From positions 501,383 through 565,382 of the forward strand of contig MU004187.1 in assembly GCA_010093605.1 (NCBI GenBank): a stretch of DNA of 64,000 nucleotides, written 5' to 3'. Source of the stretch: Lophium mytilinum. Taxonomy: Eukaryota > Ascomycota > Dothideomycetes > Mytilinidiales > Mytilinidiaceae. A model generated the notes under the pieces. It was not told where the DNA came from, searched no databases, and saw nothing but the letters and a program-made list of their open reading frames with translations. Positions within the stretch are counted from its first letter, which is position 1. Each line of letters starts with the position of its first letter. Of the stretch, positions 1 to 11,053 are shown in pieces. A program made the position numbers and the translations under genes.

Positions 1-1191
1 GATGCCGAGAAATGGAGGACAAGTGCAGTCCTTATATGGACTGCGATCAAGCAGTACAATGCTAGACTTGCTCGTACTTCGGAAGCCATACTGTAGTCAT
101 CGTGCACAGTCATTCGACTCGAAAATAACCTTGAGGTCTTACGTGCTACTCGGAAATTTCCCTTATTACAAACAAACTAGCTGAGACGGAGTATTGCCAA
201 TCACGACGATGCAGATAGAATTTAAGGTGAAGTGACTGCGAAGAATTCTAGTACGGAACTGTGGGGCAAAATAGGTAATTCCGAAGACCCATAGTAAGCT
301 TAGTATACATGTAACTAGAGTACACAGGCACGCCCCTTAACAAGAAGCATCATGAGTGGCAGGGTGTGAAACGGGAAGTCCCACAAATTCAATGCTGTGC
401 AGACATGCTACGAGCCAGTCGCAGCTGCGGCTTCATCCATGCGCCCTTTGGATGCTAACTGGATAGTCTCTGCGTGATATTGAATAAAACAGGTCAATGA
501 CAATAGCCCACAAGCCTATTTCGGTCTAAGTTACTAGAGAGGAAGTAGTGTAGGCAGGGGTATCTACTGTGGGGAACCTCCACATCAAAAGCTTACAAGG
601 TAGTACGGTCAAGACCTCGTTCAATTCGGGGATGAAGGCCATTGCCTTAATGGAAGTACTGGAGTTTTCTCGGACAGAGCTCCGTATTGCCCACGTCTCC
701 CGTACCCGTGTGTTGACGGCGGCAGACAACAATTCAGTGGGTTCCAGCTTCGAAACTCCCTCGAACTGATAATCCAGAGGCTACGCATCGCCACCTCTAG
801 TTGACTAAAAGGGCGGGCTTTGCGAAAAGATCACAGACCGCATGACTGTTGCGTCGGAGGTCTGAGAAGAGGTGAAGGGTGTGAGCGGTGGGTGACCCTT
901 GCAAGCCTGTGGTGATTAAGCAGGGAATATCTCATCACGGCCGTAGTACATTTCCTCACGTGCTCTATCCCTAACCTCAACACTATTCTCCTCAGGATCC
1001 TGTCCCAAACTCTAACGCCCTTCTATCTGGTTTACCCCTTAGCTGCCATATATCGCTCTCGATGAACGTGACTTGAACATCTATCATCAATTCTCGTTCC
1101 CAACCTCCAATCCTTTTACTCTCCCCTTTTCCCTTCCCATATATACCCTTCATTTGAACACAAGCTCTCAGGAAAGTTGCAAACCCCCATC

Positions 1192-1365
1192 CGCTCGGTC
1201 AGCTGAGTCCAATGGACCAGGACGCTCGCCACCGTTCGCACTGCGCTTCTCACTAGTAGTGCGGACCCTTTCCTTTTGCCGTTCCTGGCTTCCGGGGCAC
1301 GTAGGAGGTACACCGCTCTTCTCAACCAAGGGTTCATCGTTCGAGGCGCGATGGAGTTCGACGGA
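1192..1365 (+). repeat. SINE-like dispersed repeat, copy 1
   Basis: This segment shares ordered blocks with copies at 13.2-14.2 kb. They are a CAGGACGCTCGCC-type block, then CCTTTCCTTTTGCC, then CACCGCT, then a terminal GTTCGA that resembles a Pol III B box. The order and rough spacing match the copy at 13612-13770. The likely class is a tRNA-derived SINE, but this is inferred from shared blocks only. Confidence 0.45.
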
Positions 1366-1602
1366 TGAATCTTTTTGCTGTAATCGAACCGCTGTCCTAT
1401 CTACAGGCAAGATCATTAACAACTATGCCCACATCTTTTGAGCCTCCCTCCTTCCTACCCATCGACAAGGACCAGGAAATTCCAGCCCAGCGCCTAGTGA
1501 AGGCGTAACCATATCAATTTTCAAAGCCAGTACTCCACTAGGTTCCTGAGCGCATTTTTGGTCGTTGAACGAGTCTTCGGGCTGTTTCAGAGGTGCCGGA
1601 AA

Positions 1603-1660
1603 TCCTCAGGGATCCTTTCGTTTTCCTACTTCAGTTCGACCTACACTAGGGATCCCCCAT
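1603..1660 (+). repeat. SINE-like repeat, short degenerate copy
   Basis: The block GGGATCCTTTCGTTTTCCT followed by GTTCGACC matches the copy near 13216, which reads GGGATCCTTTCCTTTTGCT, with few differences. Only this short part of the element is recognisable. Confidence 0.3.
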
Positions 1661-2096
1661 TCTCTAAGCTATACAGGTTGGCGCGACTTACAGAGGATGC
1701 TCAAAAAGCGAATACAAGAGATTCCGAAACTGGCTGCGATCATAATGATTATGCCTCGGGCGATATTTTAAAGCCCGTACTACCTGGGGACCGCGGGGAC
1801 TAGCGTAAGGGGGAGGAAACCTGCAATCACTATCGAGCTAGTCGTGCAACCTAGTGTAATTATTGGACACACAACGCATGAGTGCTCAAGCCTACTTCGT
1901 TCAAAAGTAAAAAGTGCGAACTCATGGCGAGTGGAGGGATGAAAAACCTTCAATTTATCGCAGCTATTGCAGAAACAAGACAGCCAGACTCCCCTATTCC
2001 CAGCGCTCATAAAGCCAGACCCAGCCCAATCCCACAAGTCCATCCACTAACCTTACACACGCCCCCCTCTCTACCCATCCCATCATTCAACTATCG

Positions 2097-2702
2097 TTAT
2101 TTCGTCCCCCCCGTAAGCTTCTGCACCCACCCCTACACCACCCGTCAGCACCACTCTCCCTCGAACTACCCCCCGCACCAAACTATTCCACTCACCTTCT
2201 CCTTCAGCTTATCATGATACGCCTGATCCCTCGACGCCCCCTTAACATGCGCATCTCTCGAGCTCGGGGTGCTATAGATACTCCCCTCCCGCTTCTGGAA
2301 GCGCGACGGCGGCACCTTGCTGGCGTCCCACTCCTTGCTCATACGACGGTCGCGCGACGCGGCGGGCGGGGAGGACGAGAGGCCCATGTCGTCCGGGCCA
2401 GCGAGGTCGCCGAGCTTGTCGCCGGCGAAGGGGTCGTTGGCGGCGGTGCGGGAGGAGGCGAAGGGGTCTTTGGATTCGACTGAGGGGTTGTTGGTGGGTG
2501 TGGCGTCGAGGCCTGAAGGGGGGGTGTTAGAAAGGGGGGATGAGAGGGTTGGGTCTAGGGAGGGGAAAGGGAGGGATGGGGTGGGGAGTATCGTGAGATG
2601 ATGCTGAATCTGTGGGAGATAGATTGTGGCTCTCAAGAGATCAAAAGAGTATAGTACGAGAAGTCGAGGCTACATACCAGAAGCAGCAGTTTCCGTAGCC
2701 AT
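2097..2702 (-). CDS. Small conserved fungal protein of unknown function
   Basis: I do not recognise a named family. The model has three exons: 2702-2678, 2512-2196 and 2120-2097. Intron 1 starts with a perfect GTATGT and ends in a pyrimidine-rich CTAAC...TTCAG. Intron 2 starts AAG|GTGAGT and ends at GTGCAG with a CTGAC branch site, giving a short tail ending KLTGGTK. The start MATETAASG is chosen because the 25-nt first exon splices in frame. The product is about 121 residues, hydrophilic and rich in Ser, Pro, Asp and Lys. It has paired DPFAS/DPFAG motifs near residues 25-40 and a basic C-terminal half containing SRFQKREGSIYSTP and YHDKLKEK. No signal peptide or membrane segment is seen. The third exon is the least certain part. 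Confidence 0.55.
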
Positions 2703-4569
2703 GCTAACAGTTACCCTCCAATGCACTTCCGTATCCGGGTATCAAATATCAAATAAAGTAACACCTATTTCAACAGCTCGATTTCACAGACTCAAGAGGT
2801 CGTCGAGTTATGAAGCTGATGGAAAGAAGAGGGGTAGCTGGTAGCTGGTAGCATCGCCCACTCCAGGCACGCACATGGCCCAAATATAACAAAGAAACAC
2901 CTACCCAGGGTGGGCTCCCCTCCCTCCTTCCCCAAATTACGCCCCTCCCTAACCATCAGCTTCCCAGCCAACGACGTCAAAGCCCAGCTGGGCGTCTCAG
3001 ATACTCGCACATGACGCGCCCACCCCCCCTCTTCCTCAGGCTCGCTGCACCCATCTCTGGGAACGGTCCTTGGCTCCCCCTCTCCGTCGCAATTGGAGCA
3101 CCGCATGCCAGCGACGTCAGCGCCGCGCTCCTCGTGCTGCGATTCGGTGCGCGGCGGGCGAGAGGGGGTGTGACGATCCCCACGATTGGTGCACTGCCTC
3201 GCCAGAAAAGCTTGGGACGGCGGTGGAGCAGTCTCAGTGTAGCGATGGAAGGACGGTGGGTATGCGGATCGGCGGTGCTAGGGTGTGGGGAAGCGGGCCT
3301 GCAGAGGGGGGGGAGGTCTAGGCGCTCTATGCCCTTCCCAGGCTAGGGTCTAGAGTTTGTTAAGTGGGGCCGTGTATTCACTTTGTGAACTTCGTTTCTA
3401 TGTAAGTGGATTGGTTGAAAACGTGTTGCCGCCTCTTTCTGGTTACGAGAGCAAACGTGCTCGCTGAGACAATTGAGTAGGTTAGGTAGCTTTATATGGA
3501 TGGTGGTTAAGGGAAGGGCTACCCCGCGATCGCGTCGACCCAAGCAAAGGCAGTTTAAGTTAAGCCACACGGGTGCTCAAGCTACGGAAGGACGATCGGT
3601 AGGTATGATCATTCATCAAGACCGCATTGCTACTACCTCGTTGGTGGGTTCGATTTCATGTCTATGTCAGACTGCACCCGCCGCCGGCAGATGGGTGTGC
3701 ATCTGCGTCCATGCCGCCTATCGCCACGACAACACCACTCGTTATTTCCGTCGGACAACGCCGTCGATAAGCCAGACGCCCTGCTAGGTCGCATATGCAG
3801 TGCCAATTGGAGCCGGGGAGGGGTGAGAGAAAGAAGCAAGACTAAGCTTGGCGAGGGCCAGCTAGCTGGAGAGATGGTGGTGAGATTTATGGCGTCGAGG
3901 CGCAGCAGATGGATCTTTACGTGCAGCCTGAGTCTCCACGCCTTGGTACCAAAGTTTGCAAACACGCTGAACTGCATCCACTGGGCGATAGACAGTCTCC
4001 GGAGTCATGTGAAGCGAACGCTCGTGACGTGAGCAGTCTTTCACCTCTCCATGTGCTCTGCCGTGGAGGCGCAGCATATAGCTCGCCCTCATGGCATCTT
4101 GGCCAAAGGCCTTCAAGAGGCCTTCCGAAGGACGGTTTGAAGCGGGACAAGCCCTTGGCTCTCGCGTAGAGAACCTCGCACAGTAGTGATCCTTGGAAGG
4201 CATCGGAGAGCCAAGCTTGGCTGCAGCATGCAAAGGTGTGCCCAGCTGCAGTGCCAGCTCTCTGGTAAGCCAGTCAGTCGCCCTGATAGCAGCACGAGGA
4301 AAGCCACAGAATCGCCCCATACCACCGTGTTGAAAGACCGCGAAATTGAACATATTTTGTAAATTTTCCATCTGGATATTCATCGCAAAGAAGATATGTG
4401 AAGTAGTGTAGTTTAGTGTAGAGTCAATGCTCCTTTTTCCTCCCCATCAACCTTTCCCAACCGCAGCAACCACCAAACATCATCCACTTTTACATTCTCT
4501 GCATTTATCGGACAAAAGCAAAAAGCCGCAGGCCAACGAGTTCCAGACGAGACCTCGCTATGCCACTCA
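2703..4569. other. Intergenic stretch without a supported gene
   Basis: Part of this is the upstream region of the minus-strand gene starting at 2702, and 2880-3330 is CpG-rich. The longest frame is a 173-codon minus-strand ORF at 3862-4383. It has no motif, no paralogue in the window and no convincing splice context, so I do not call it. Positions 4427-4569 form a CT-rich leader-like stretch before a small plus-strand ORF. Confidence 0.4.
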
Positions 4570-4806
4570 ATGGCACAGCCCCATCAGTCGTCCGACCAGC
4601 AAATCGCTCAGCCGAGCTATGCATCCAACGCCGAGAAAATGCAGTTGGGAGCCGCCCGGGACCCAAAGTTTGAGAGTAAAGAGACATCATACTTGAAGGG
4701 AAGGATCAAATCTGGACATCAAAATCAAAAGACAAAGGAGAAAGGAAATTGGGCCGCTCTGGCACGTACATTTACAACTCCAGAATCTGAAGCCAAGTCG
4801 AGGTAA
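4570..4806 (+). CDS. Possible small hydrophilic protein, unknown
   Basis: This is a 78-codon ORF with no recognised family. It is strongly hydrophilic, rich in Gln, Ser, Lys and Glu, and lacks membrane segments. It follows a pyrimidine-rich leader. It is convergent with SYF1, whose stop lies 99 nt downstream. A GTAAGA donor-like site overlaps its last codons, so the 3' end may be spliced differently. It could equally be a chance ORF in the SYF1 downstream flank. Composition and context are the only support. Confidence 0.3.
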   Translation: MAQPHQSSDQQIAQPSYASNAEKMQLGAARDPKFESKETSYLKGRIKSGHQNQKTKEKGNWAALARTFTTPESEAKSR

Positions 4807-4904
4807 GACACGCCGGAACGCCATAGTGATGTTCGAGAAGTGAAGTGGATCGCACACACACAAGAGTCTCTGCTGCATTCGAAGGCCCATGTTTCTGAAA
4901 GGCA

Positions 4905-7494
4905 TTATAGGTCATCATCAACGTCAATGGCGTCGGGGTTGGAGGCCACGACAGGTTGCACAGCCTGCGCGCCGTTGATTTTGCTGACTTCGGGGCCTGT
5001 GCTGGCAGCAACGAAACCTTGTGGAGCACGGGCTTGTCGTTCAAGTGCTGCCATGGCGTCGAGTTTGTCTGTGTCGTCGCCATTGTTGTCGGCGTCGGCT
5101 GGTAGTTGACTCCGGGCGAGGGCTTGCGAGGCGATGAAATTGACATCGGTACTGTGGAACGTTAGTATGATGAGCGTATGTCGAATGATAAGACGGGACT
5201 ACGTACTTGTACTGCGCTTGCACACTTCTCTTGACTCGCAGCATCTCCTTGAATGTGTCTTCGTTGCCGTGTTTGACCTCGAAGCTCTCCCACTTTTGCC
5301 AGAATACCGGATTCGTCCTCGGGTCGCAGAATTGGCTGGCATGTCCGTAGATGGCTCTCGCACGGTCGATCTCGCCCAGTCTCCTCTCCATCTCCGCGAA
5401 TTTGAGACACATTTCCTTCGCCTCGTTGTCTGGCAGCGCCGCAATGGCACGTTCGTAAATAGGTCGAGTTGACGTCAGTCCGAAATTTGAAGCAGACTTG
5501 GTGATATAGAAGTTGAACATGTCCATGCGATCTTCATCTGAGACAGCACGAGTCGCCCGTTCGTAGATTCGCATGGCGTGTCTGGCTAATCCGCGCTCTT
5601 CTTCCAAAGCGCCGTACATCAGGTACAGCACTTTCGCAAACTTGGGAGGACATCCCTCCACGGCTTGTTCGAAGAGATCACGAAGACGCTCGATACCGAT
5701 TTTCCGATCGACCGCCTTTGTAAGGTAGAGATTCCACAGCTCGAACGCAACAGGGTAGCTGAACAGGTCCAGACCGCGTTCATAAACCTTGAAAGAGTCC
5801 TCATAGTACTGGTTCTCTTCGAGCAGATTGGCGTAGTTGACGACCGTCTGCGGCGTGGCGATGCGTAGCTCAAAAATGCGCTCATAGACCTTCTTCGTTT
5901 CTTCGAGAGTGCTGACACTTTCCACTAGATCAACATAGAAACTCCACAACTTCCAGCTCTTGTGAACGCGCTGTTGTGGCAGTAGCTCTTCGTCGAAGTA
6001 GTCCACGTTTGACCTCTTTGGGGCTTGGGTCGCTTTGGCCATAATTTCAACTGCGCGATCGAAATTTTCGTTTCTGAGTTCCATCTCCGCCCACTCGCAC
6101 CACATGTCGGCAAGTTCAGCCACCGACTTGTATGGGACTTTGACGGCCTTCTCCATGATGACACGAGCGTTCCGGATATCACCTCCATTCTCGTAAAACT
6201 TGGCGTAGTTGGCCCAAAGCTCGTGGAACTTGCCTACAGCTTTCTTAGGCTTGATTGCTGCGATCGCGTCGGTGTATGTCTGCACCACCTCTTTCTTGTT
6301 GTCGCCCCACAGAGCAACGCGCTTTTCCCATTCGTTAACGTTGCTCTGGTTTTGACGGAGAAGAACATCGTTGACGAGGAAAGGCCGACGGTCCATCAGC
6401 TGCTCGAATCGCATGAGTCGGATATCGAGGTCATCGTCTGCGTCCTCGTTGATTTTGCCCTTGTCGGAACGCGCGGCCGCTTCTTCCATTTTGATGCCGA
6501 TAAGGCCCTCTTCGGCTTCGGCGTATGTGTCAAAGACGATGGAGAAATCTCGCACCGTCATAACGGTGGTGACGCCCTCCTCGAACACGTCCCTGGCTCT
6601 TTCATATTCGCCCTTGTTGATCCAGTACCGCGCGAGTCCGACCCAAAGTATTCCTCGTTGGTCCGAGAAACGCGCGATGCCACTCCTGATGATCTTTTCC
6701 ACGTCTATGCCGCTATCGTCGCCGGTATCGATTTCCTTGGCGTGGTCGATAACCAGTTCGAGCATCTCGGTCCAGAATTGGAAAGGTCCCTTGGCTTCCT
6801 TGCTCTTGAAACGCGGATTGTTGAGTATCTCCATGTACTTCTTGACGGCTTCGGTGTATTGTCGCATGTCCTTCAGCAGCTCGATGAATTCTTCCATGTG
6901 CTCCGGGTGTATCTGCATGTAGCGCCGCCATATCCGTACGGCCGTCTCTCCGGAGGCAGAGTTCGCGAACGGTCGGTATAACGCCCATATCCGGTTGTGC
7001 TGAGTGAGTGGAAGCGCACGGAGGGCGCGGTCGAAGGTCCTCCGCGTGGTGGTAACAAGTGGTTGTTGCATCAGGAACGACAGATACATCTCCCAGATCT
7101 TGGGCATCTTGTTCAAGAGCACCAATGCGCGTTCAAACAAGGCGTTGACCTTGACATAATGCGGCGCAAACTTGGCGGGGTTCTTGCGCTCGAGGTGCCT
7201 GGTCCGGAGTTCGAGGTACATCTTCCACAGTTTGTAGGATCGCGGGAGAGTCGCACAAGCGCGCTCGAGAACGAAGGCCTGCTCGAGCAGACTGCTGTGC
7301 TGGCGTTTGTAGGCGACGTAGGCGAGCCATGGCTTGATGCTGCCCGGACTGCGGATGATGTCCTGCTCGTAGATCTGGTCGTTGTCCGAGATGAGGTACA
7401 GGTCGGGTTTCGCGGCCATGATCGCGGACGTCTTGCGTTTGTTTGATCGCGGGAGGCTGGCGGTCACCACAGTGCGCAGGAGCTCACCAGGCAT
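4905..7494 (-). CDS. SYF1: Pre-mRNA splicing factor SYF1 (XAB2/CRN-like HAT-repeat protein)
   Basis: SYF1 is a scaffold of the NineTeen/Prp19-associated complex and of activated spliceosomes. Tandem half-a-TPR (HAT) helices run through nearly the whole protein, with typical W...Y/F...E...A..I.ERA signatures such as KPWLAYVAYKRQ, RAVEIMAKATQAP and RARAIYGHASQF. Exon 1 reads through to 5207. A 55-nt intron (5206-5152, GTACGT...CACAG) joins it to a short last exon encoding a conserved-type tail, NTDVNFIASQALARSQ, and an acidic end with stop at 4907-4905. The longest frame starts at 7494. The ATG at 7419 (MAAKPDLYLISDNDQ) fits the family N-terminus better and would give 819 residues. It is nuclear, single-intron and looks intact. 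Confidence 0.93.
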
Positions 7495-8142
7495 GATCCG
7501 GGAGAGTCGTTCAGGGCCTGCACTGCGGCAAGACCAGCGAGGGCGTTGGTGATGAAGGAGAGGATGCAGTCGGCGGTGAGGTGCAGTTGGGGTGGGCGCT
7601 GCGTTTTCTGAGGTGTCGGAGAGCCGTGCGGCGTTGATTGGTGAGACGCGGGCGCTGCGCTTCGAGTTGCGGGACTTTGTAAACTGCCAGGATTATGCAC
7701 TCGTAGCAGGCAGTGTAGCTGGCATTGTGTATTTTAGTACACTCTTATCTATGTAACACTGTCTAATAAGAGCGCACGCCGTAGGTATGCTGTCTAAACA
7801 TGTATAGGTACACTAGATGGGCACTGTTCACCCTGCTTCAACACGTTTTAGAAATTCATGTACGAAGAAGTAGATAGTCAGAAGACTTGCGGGCCACCTG
7901 ACATGCTGTTACCTAGGCAATCCTACGGAGATATGCGTGTCGTTGTGAATGTCAAAACTCGGCCTTTTACCAGCCCCCGTGCGGGTCGGTGGGAGCATGG
8001 GCCGACAGTGCACCTCCAACACCGTCACCCAGAGCTAGCTACCTATCAATAGCAATCCCTACCTCGACCCAGCCTCCTTCGTCCCCCTCCTCCTACACCC
8101 AGCGCTTGCCCTGTTGAGTGCTTCCGAGCGCCTATTCGAACA
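7495..8142. promoter_or_regulatory. Divergent promoter between SYF1 and the V-ATPase subunit D gene
   Basis: This roughly 650-nt spacer separates two divergently oriented housekeeping genes and should hold both promoters. No clear TATA box or coding signal is visible. The frames inside are short and motif-free. Confidence 0.4.
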
Positions 8143-9149
8143 ATGTCAGGCAGCGGGGTATGTAGCCCCCAAACTGCGAGAAGCTGCACGCAAGAGCTGA
8201 TAGAGGGGTGCAGGCGCGCGAAGCTGTCTTCCCCACGCGGCAATCGCTGGGGTTGATGAAGAGCAAGCTGAAGGGCGCGCAGACGGGCCACGACCTGCTG
8301 AAGCGGAAGAGCGAGGCATTGACAAAGTACGCCTCCATGTGTCTGCAATGTTTCGGAGCTAGCTAACTCCATGCGTAGGCGCTTTCGAGGTCGGCCGACA
8401 TTTCCCCCCAGATACTGACGCCGCATGCTGAAACAAGTCTGCAGAAATCACGCGCCGCATCGATGAGGCGAAGCGCAAGATGGGCCGGGTCATGTCCATT
8501 GCTGCCTTCTCGTTGGCCGAAGTGACCTACGCCGTGGGTGGAGACATTGGGTACCAGATACAGGAGTCCGCGAAGTCGGCCAAGTTCCGGGTGCGGACGA
8601 AGCAGGAGAACGTCTCGGGTGTATTCTTGCCCCAATTCGAAAGCTTCGCCGTCGAGGGCAGTAATGACTTTGGCCTGACGGGCCTGGGAAAGGGTGGACA
8701 GCAGGTTCAGAGGTGTAGGGAGACATATGCACGAGCAGTAGAGACACTGGTGGAGCTGGCCAGTCTGCAGACTGCATTCGTCATCCTGGACGAGGTCATC
8801 AAGGTGGTGAATCGAAGAGTGAACGCCATGTTAGTATCATCCCACAACCAATTCAGTACACAGCTAATTTTGCTTTTTTAGTGAGCACGTTATCATTCCA
8901 CGAACAGAAAACACAATCAAGTACATCAACTCGGAGCTCGACGAGCTGGACAGAGAGGAGTTCTACAGGCTCAAGAAGGTTTCGGGCAAGAAGCAGCGAG
9001 ACCAAGCAGCGGGAGAGAAGGAGAGAGCGGTTGCTCTGGCCGCAGCAGAGGGCAAGGAGAATGTCGACGCCCCAAGCAAAGCTGCCAATGATGCTGCCGA
9101 TTCGGAAGACCTCCTAGGGGACAAAGACAACGAGGATGTAATCTTTTAG
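8143..9149 (+). CDS. VMA8: V-type proton ATPase subunit D (central stalk)
   Basis: Subunit D is part of the rotary central stalk linking the V1 catalytic head to the V0 proton channel on vacuolar and Golgi membranes. Five exons give 263 residues: 8143-8157, 8214-8326, 8379-8389, 8445-8829 and 8882-9149. The joined N-terminus contains AREAVFPTRQSLGLMKSKLK, the subunit D start block. The core continues through ITRRIDEAKRKMGR, FLPQFESF, GLGKGGQQVQ and IIPRTENTIKYINSELDELD. Exon 3 is only 11 nt and supplies the bridge KRFRE between ALT and ITRRID. All junctions are GT-AG. The C-terminal tail is charged and variable, as is usual. The length is close to the roughly 256 residues of yeast Vma8. Confidence 0.93.
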
Positions 9150-9348
9150 CTCTCTCTTAGCTGTCCATGGAATATTGGTAGGCGTTCCTCGGACCTTGTA
9201 ATCACCAGAATACCAATATGTAACATGTTTCATTTCGAAGTCTGCAATGCCGCTATGCGCCTCTGTGAGGCAGGATATCTCATGTTACTCTGAGGATAAT
9301 GCCGTCCCATTTTCGTAAGCCATAACGCCCAGGATGACACCGTACCGT

Positions 9349-10255
9349 CTAGGCCTTTGCATACGTGACCGCAATCGGCTTGCCCTCGTCTCCGACCGGC
9401 ATATTGGCAGTCCTCTCCTTCGCCGTGATTGCATGCGCCTCGCTCTCGAAATAAACGAAACCCAGGTTCCTTCCAGCCACGTAGGTCGCGGACTTGAATC
9501 CCTCGAACCCCTCGAAGATGGCTTCGAATTGAATCCCGTCGAATTCGTCTGGCAGATTTCGAACAAGAAGATCCTTGTTCGGAGGCAAGTACTCGTCTGG
9601 AATACCGCCAGCTGGCTTCGCGGGACCGCGAGCTGGCTTCTGGCCTGGCTCTGCGCTGCCCGCTGGACGTGTCTTTTGCGCCTCAGCGGCTTCTTGGGCT
9701 TGCTTGAGGTCTAAACAGCCATCTGTCAGCATGATCCCAGCAGAATTGCAGTAATGGAGCGCGAAGATCCGCGTACGCACCTCTCTCAGCTACCCTCCTG
9801 CGTTTGTGCGCCTCGAAGTCCTCCTCCGTGGCTATCCTCTTTATGGTAGCATCGCTTCTCGACCTGGCCAGCTCCAGATGCATTGCCTTGTCGAATAGCT
9901 CGAAGCCTTGCACAACTTCAATCGCCTGCGCCGCTGCATCTGGATCCTCATACACGATGAATGCCTGTCCTTTGCGCTTCAAGCTCGATTTCGCAACAAT
10001 CTCGACGATGGTGCCGAATTCGCTGAAAATCTCCTCGAGCGCTTCTTTGAGCGGCTCAATCTTTATGCGCTCTTCGAGGTTTCGGATCTGGGAATTTGGT
10101 CAGAGGGGGCTCGGTGGGATGTGGGATGGTGAACGTACGTAGACTCTGTGGCCTGGTTAGCAGCGTTGCGGAGATTCATGGAGGTTCGGAAGCTTCAGAG
10201 GGGTTACGAACGTAGATATTGGCGGATCGCCGCCTGGTTGCTGTACCGCGGACAT
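9349..10255 (-). CDS. U1A/U2B''-type small nuclear ribonucleoprotein with two RRMs
   Basis: Proteins of this family bind stem-loops of U1 or U2 snRNA. The model has four exons: 10255-10212, 10145-10139, 10087-9781 and 9710-9349, giving 239 residues. RRM1 begins TVYIRNLEERIKIEPLKEAL and contains RNP1 KRKGQAFIVYED. RRM2 follows near residue 165 with KDLLVRNLPDEFDG and RNLGFVYFES. A linker rich in Ala, Pro and Lys separates them. The second exon is a 7-nt microexon (AGTCTAC). It is needed to keep frame and restores TVY in beta-strand 1 (RNP2). The microexon is flanked by introns of 66 and 51 nt. The gene converges with the V-ATPase gene, 199 nt apart. I cannot tell which paralogue, U1A or U2B'', it represents. 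Confidence 0.88.
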
Positions 10256-11053
10256 GGTTGTGGAGCTTTGAGGGGAGCTTCAAGGCGAGGCTTCAAGTTG
10301 AGGTCGAGGGCTTAGCGCTACGGAATAAATGTCCCCCGCGTAAATTATGCTACACGCTAGACCAGACTGGGTATCTCGTGTGAATGTTTCACATATCCAT
10401 GAAATGCTTCTACGTGTCGATCTTACAGAAGTCGCTCCACCAAAATGGTGTGCTTGCTGGCGATATTTTGACGTGTTCTGGAATCTATATTGACTGATTC
10501 AATAAATCTACTATCTGGTAATCTTGCTAGAGCACCTAATACAAGGGTACATTATCAAGCAACCTTCAACAGAGCGACCAAAACTCGGTGAGCACAAGCC
10601 TCGTTCCAAAAGCAATACTTCGGCATCCAATAGCGTCTCTCTCTATGCAGACGAACTGCAGGTAAAGCCTCTAGATGTGCTGGTAAGCCTAAAGTAGGCC
10701 ACTGCAGCCGATCTCGGCAGGAGTCACCAACGACGTGATAAAGAAAAGGCCCACAGGCCGGTTGGTGATCTCCCCACCACCCCACGAACTGCACCCTCTA
10801 GAGACGCCGCCCACTCAGCTCGTATCTGTTTTTCTAGTTGTTCGTCTCTGTCGCTCTCATCGTTTTGTTCTTGTGTCTTTCTGAGCATCCTTGAGTCGTC
10901 GAGTTGACGATCGAATCATCGTCATCACACAGGGAACTAACGCGAGACGGTCTTTGTTATGGGCATTACAAACCGTGTTCAATGTTGAGAGTTGTATTGC
11001 GTTAGGAAGAACTAGGGGACATCACTATCACCATCAAAATCACAGGCTTTATC
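10256..11053. promoter_or_regulatory. Divergent promoter region, snRNP gene and MFS gene
   Basis: This is 798 nt between two divergent starts. No recognisable gene lies here. A 79-codon minus-strand frame at 10555-10794 lacks motifs. The MFS leader contains CATCAC/CATCAAAATCACAGG runs but no clear regulatory element. Confidence 0.35.

Larger units (their letters stand above)
1..2096. other. Gene-poor left edge
   Basis: I see no open reading frame here with recognisable protein character. The short frames present lack family motifs and plausible splice structure. The only structure I can support is two degenerate copies of a short dispersed repeat, at about 1192-1365 and 1603-1660, listed separately. 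The last few hundred bases are the downstream flank of the minus-strand gene that ends near 2097. Confidence 0.5.

Noticed and set aside
3862-4383. 173-codon minus-strand ORF
   Set aside because: There is no recognisable motif, signal, splice context or paralogue, and the composition is unremarkable. Left out as a probable chance frame.
6025-6981. 318-codon plus-strand ORF opposite SYF1
   Set aside because: It is a mirror frame of the GC-rich SYF1 coding strand, without motifs of its own. The minus-strand protein has clear HAT repeats.
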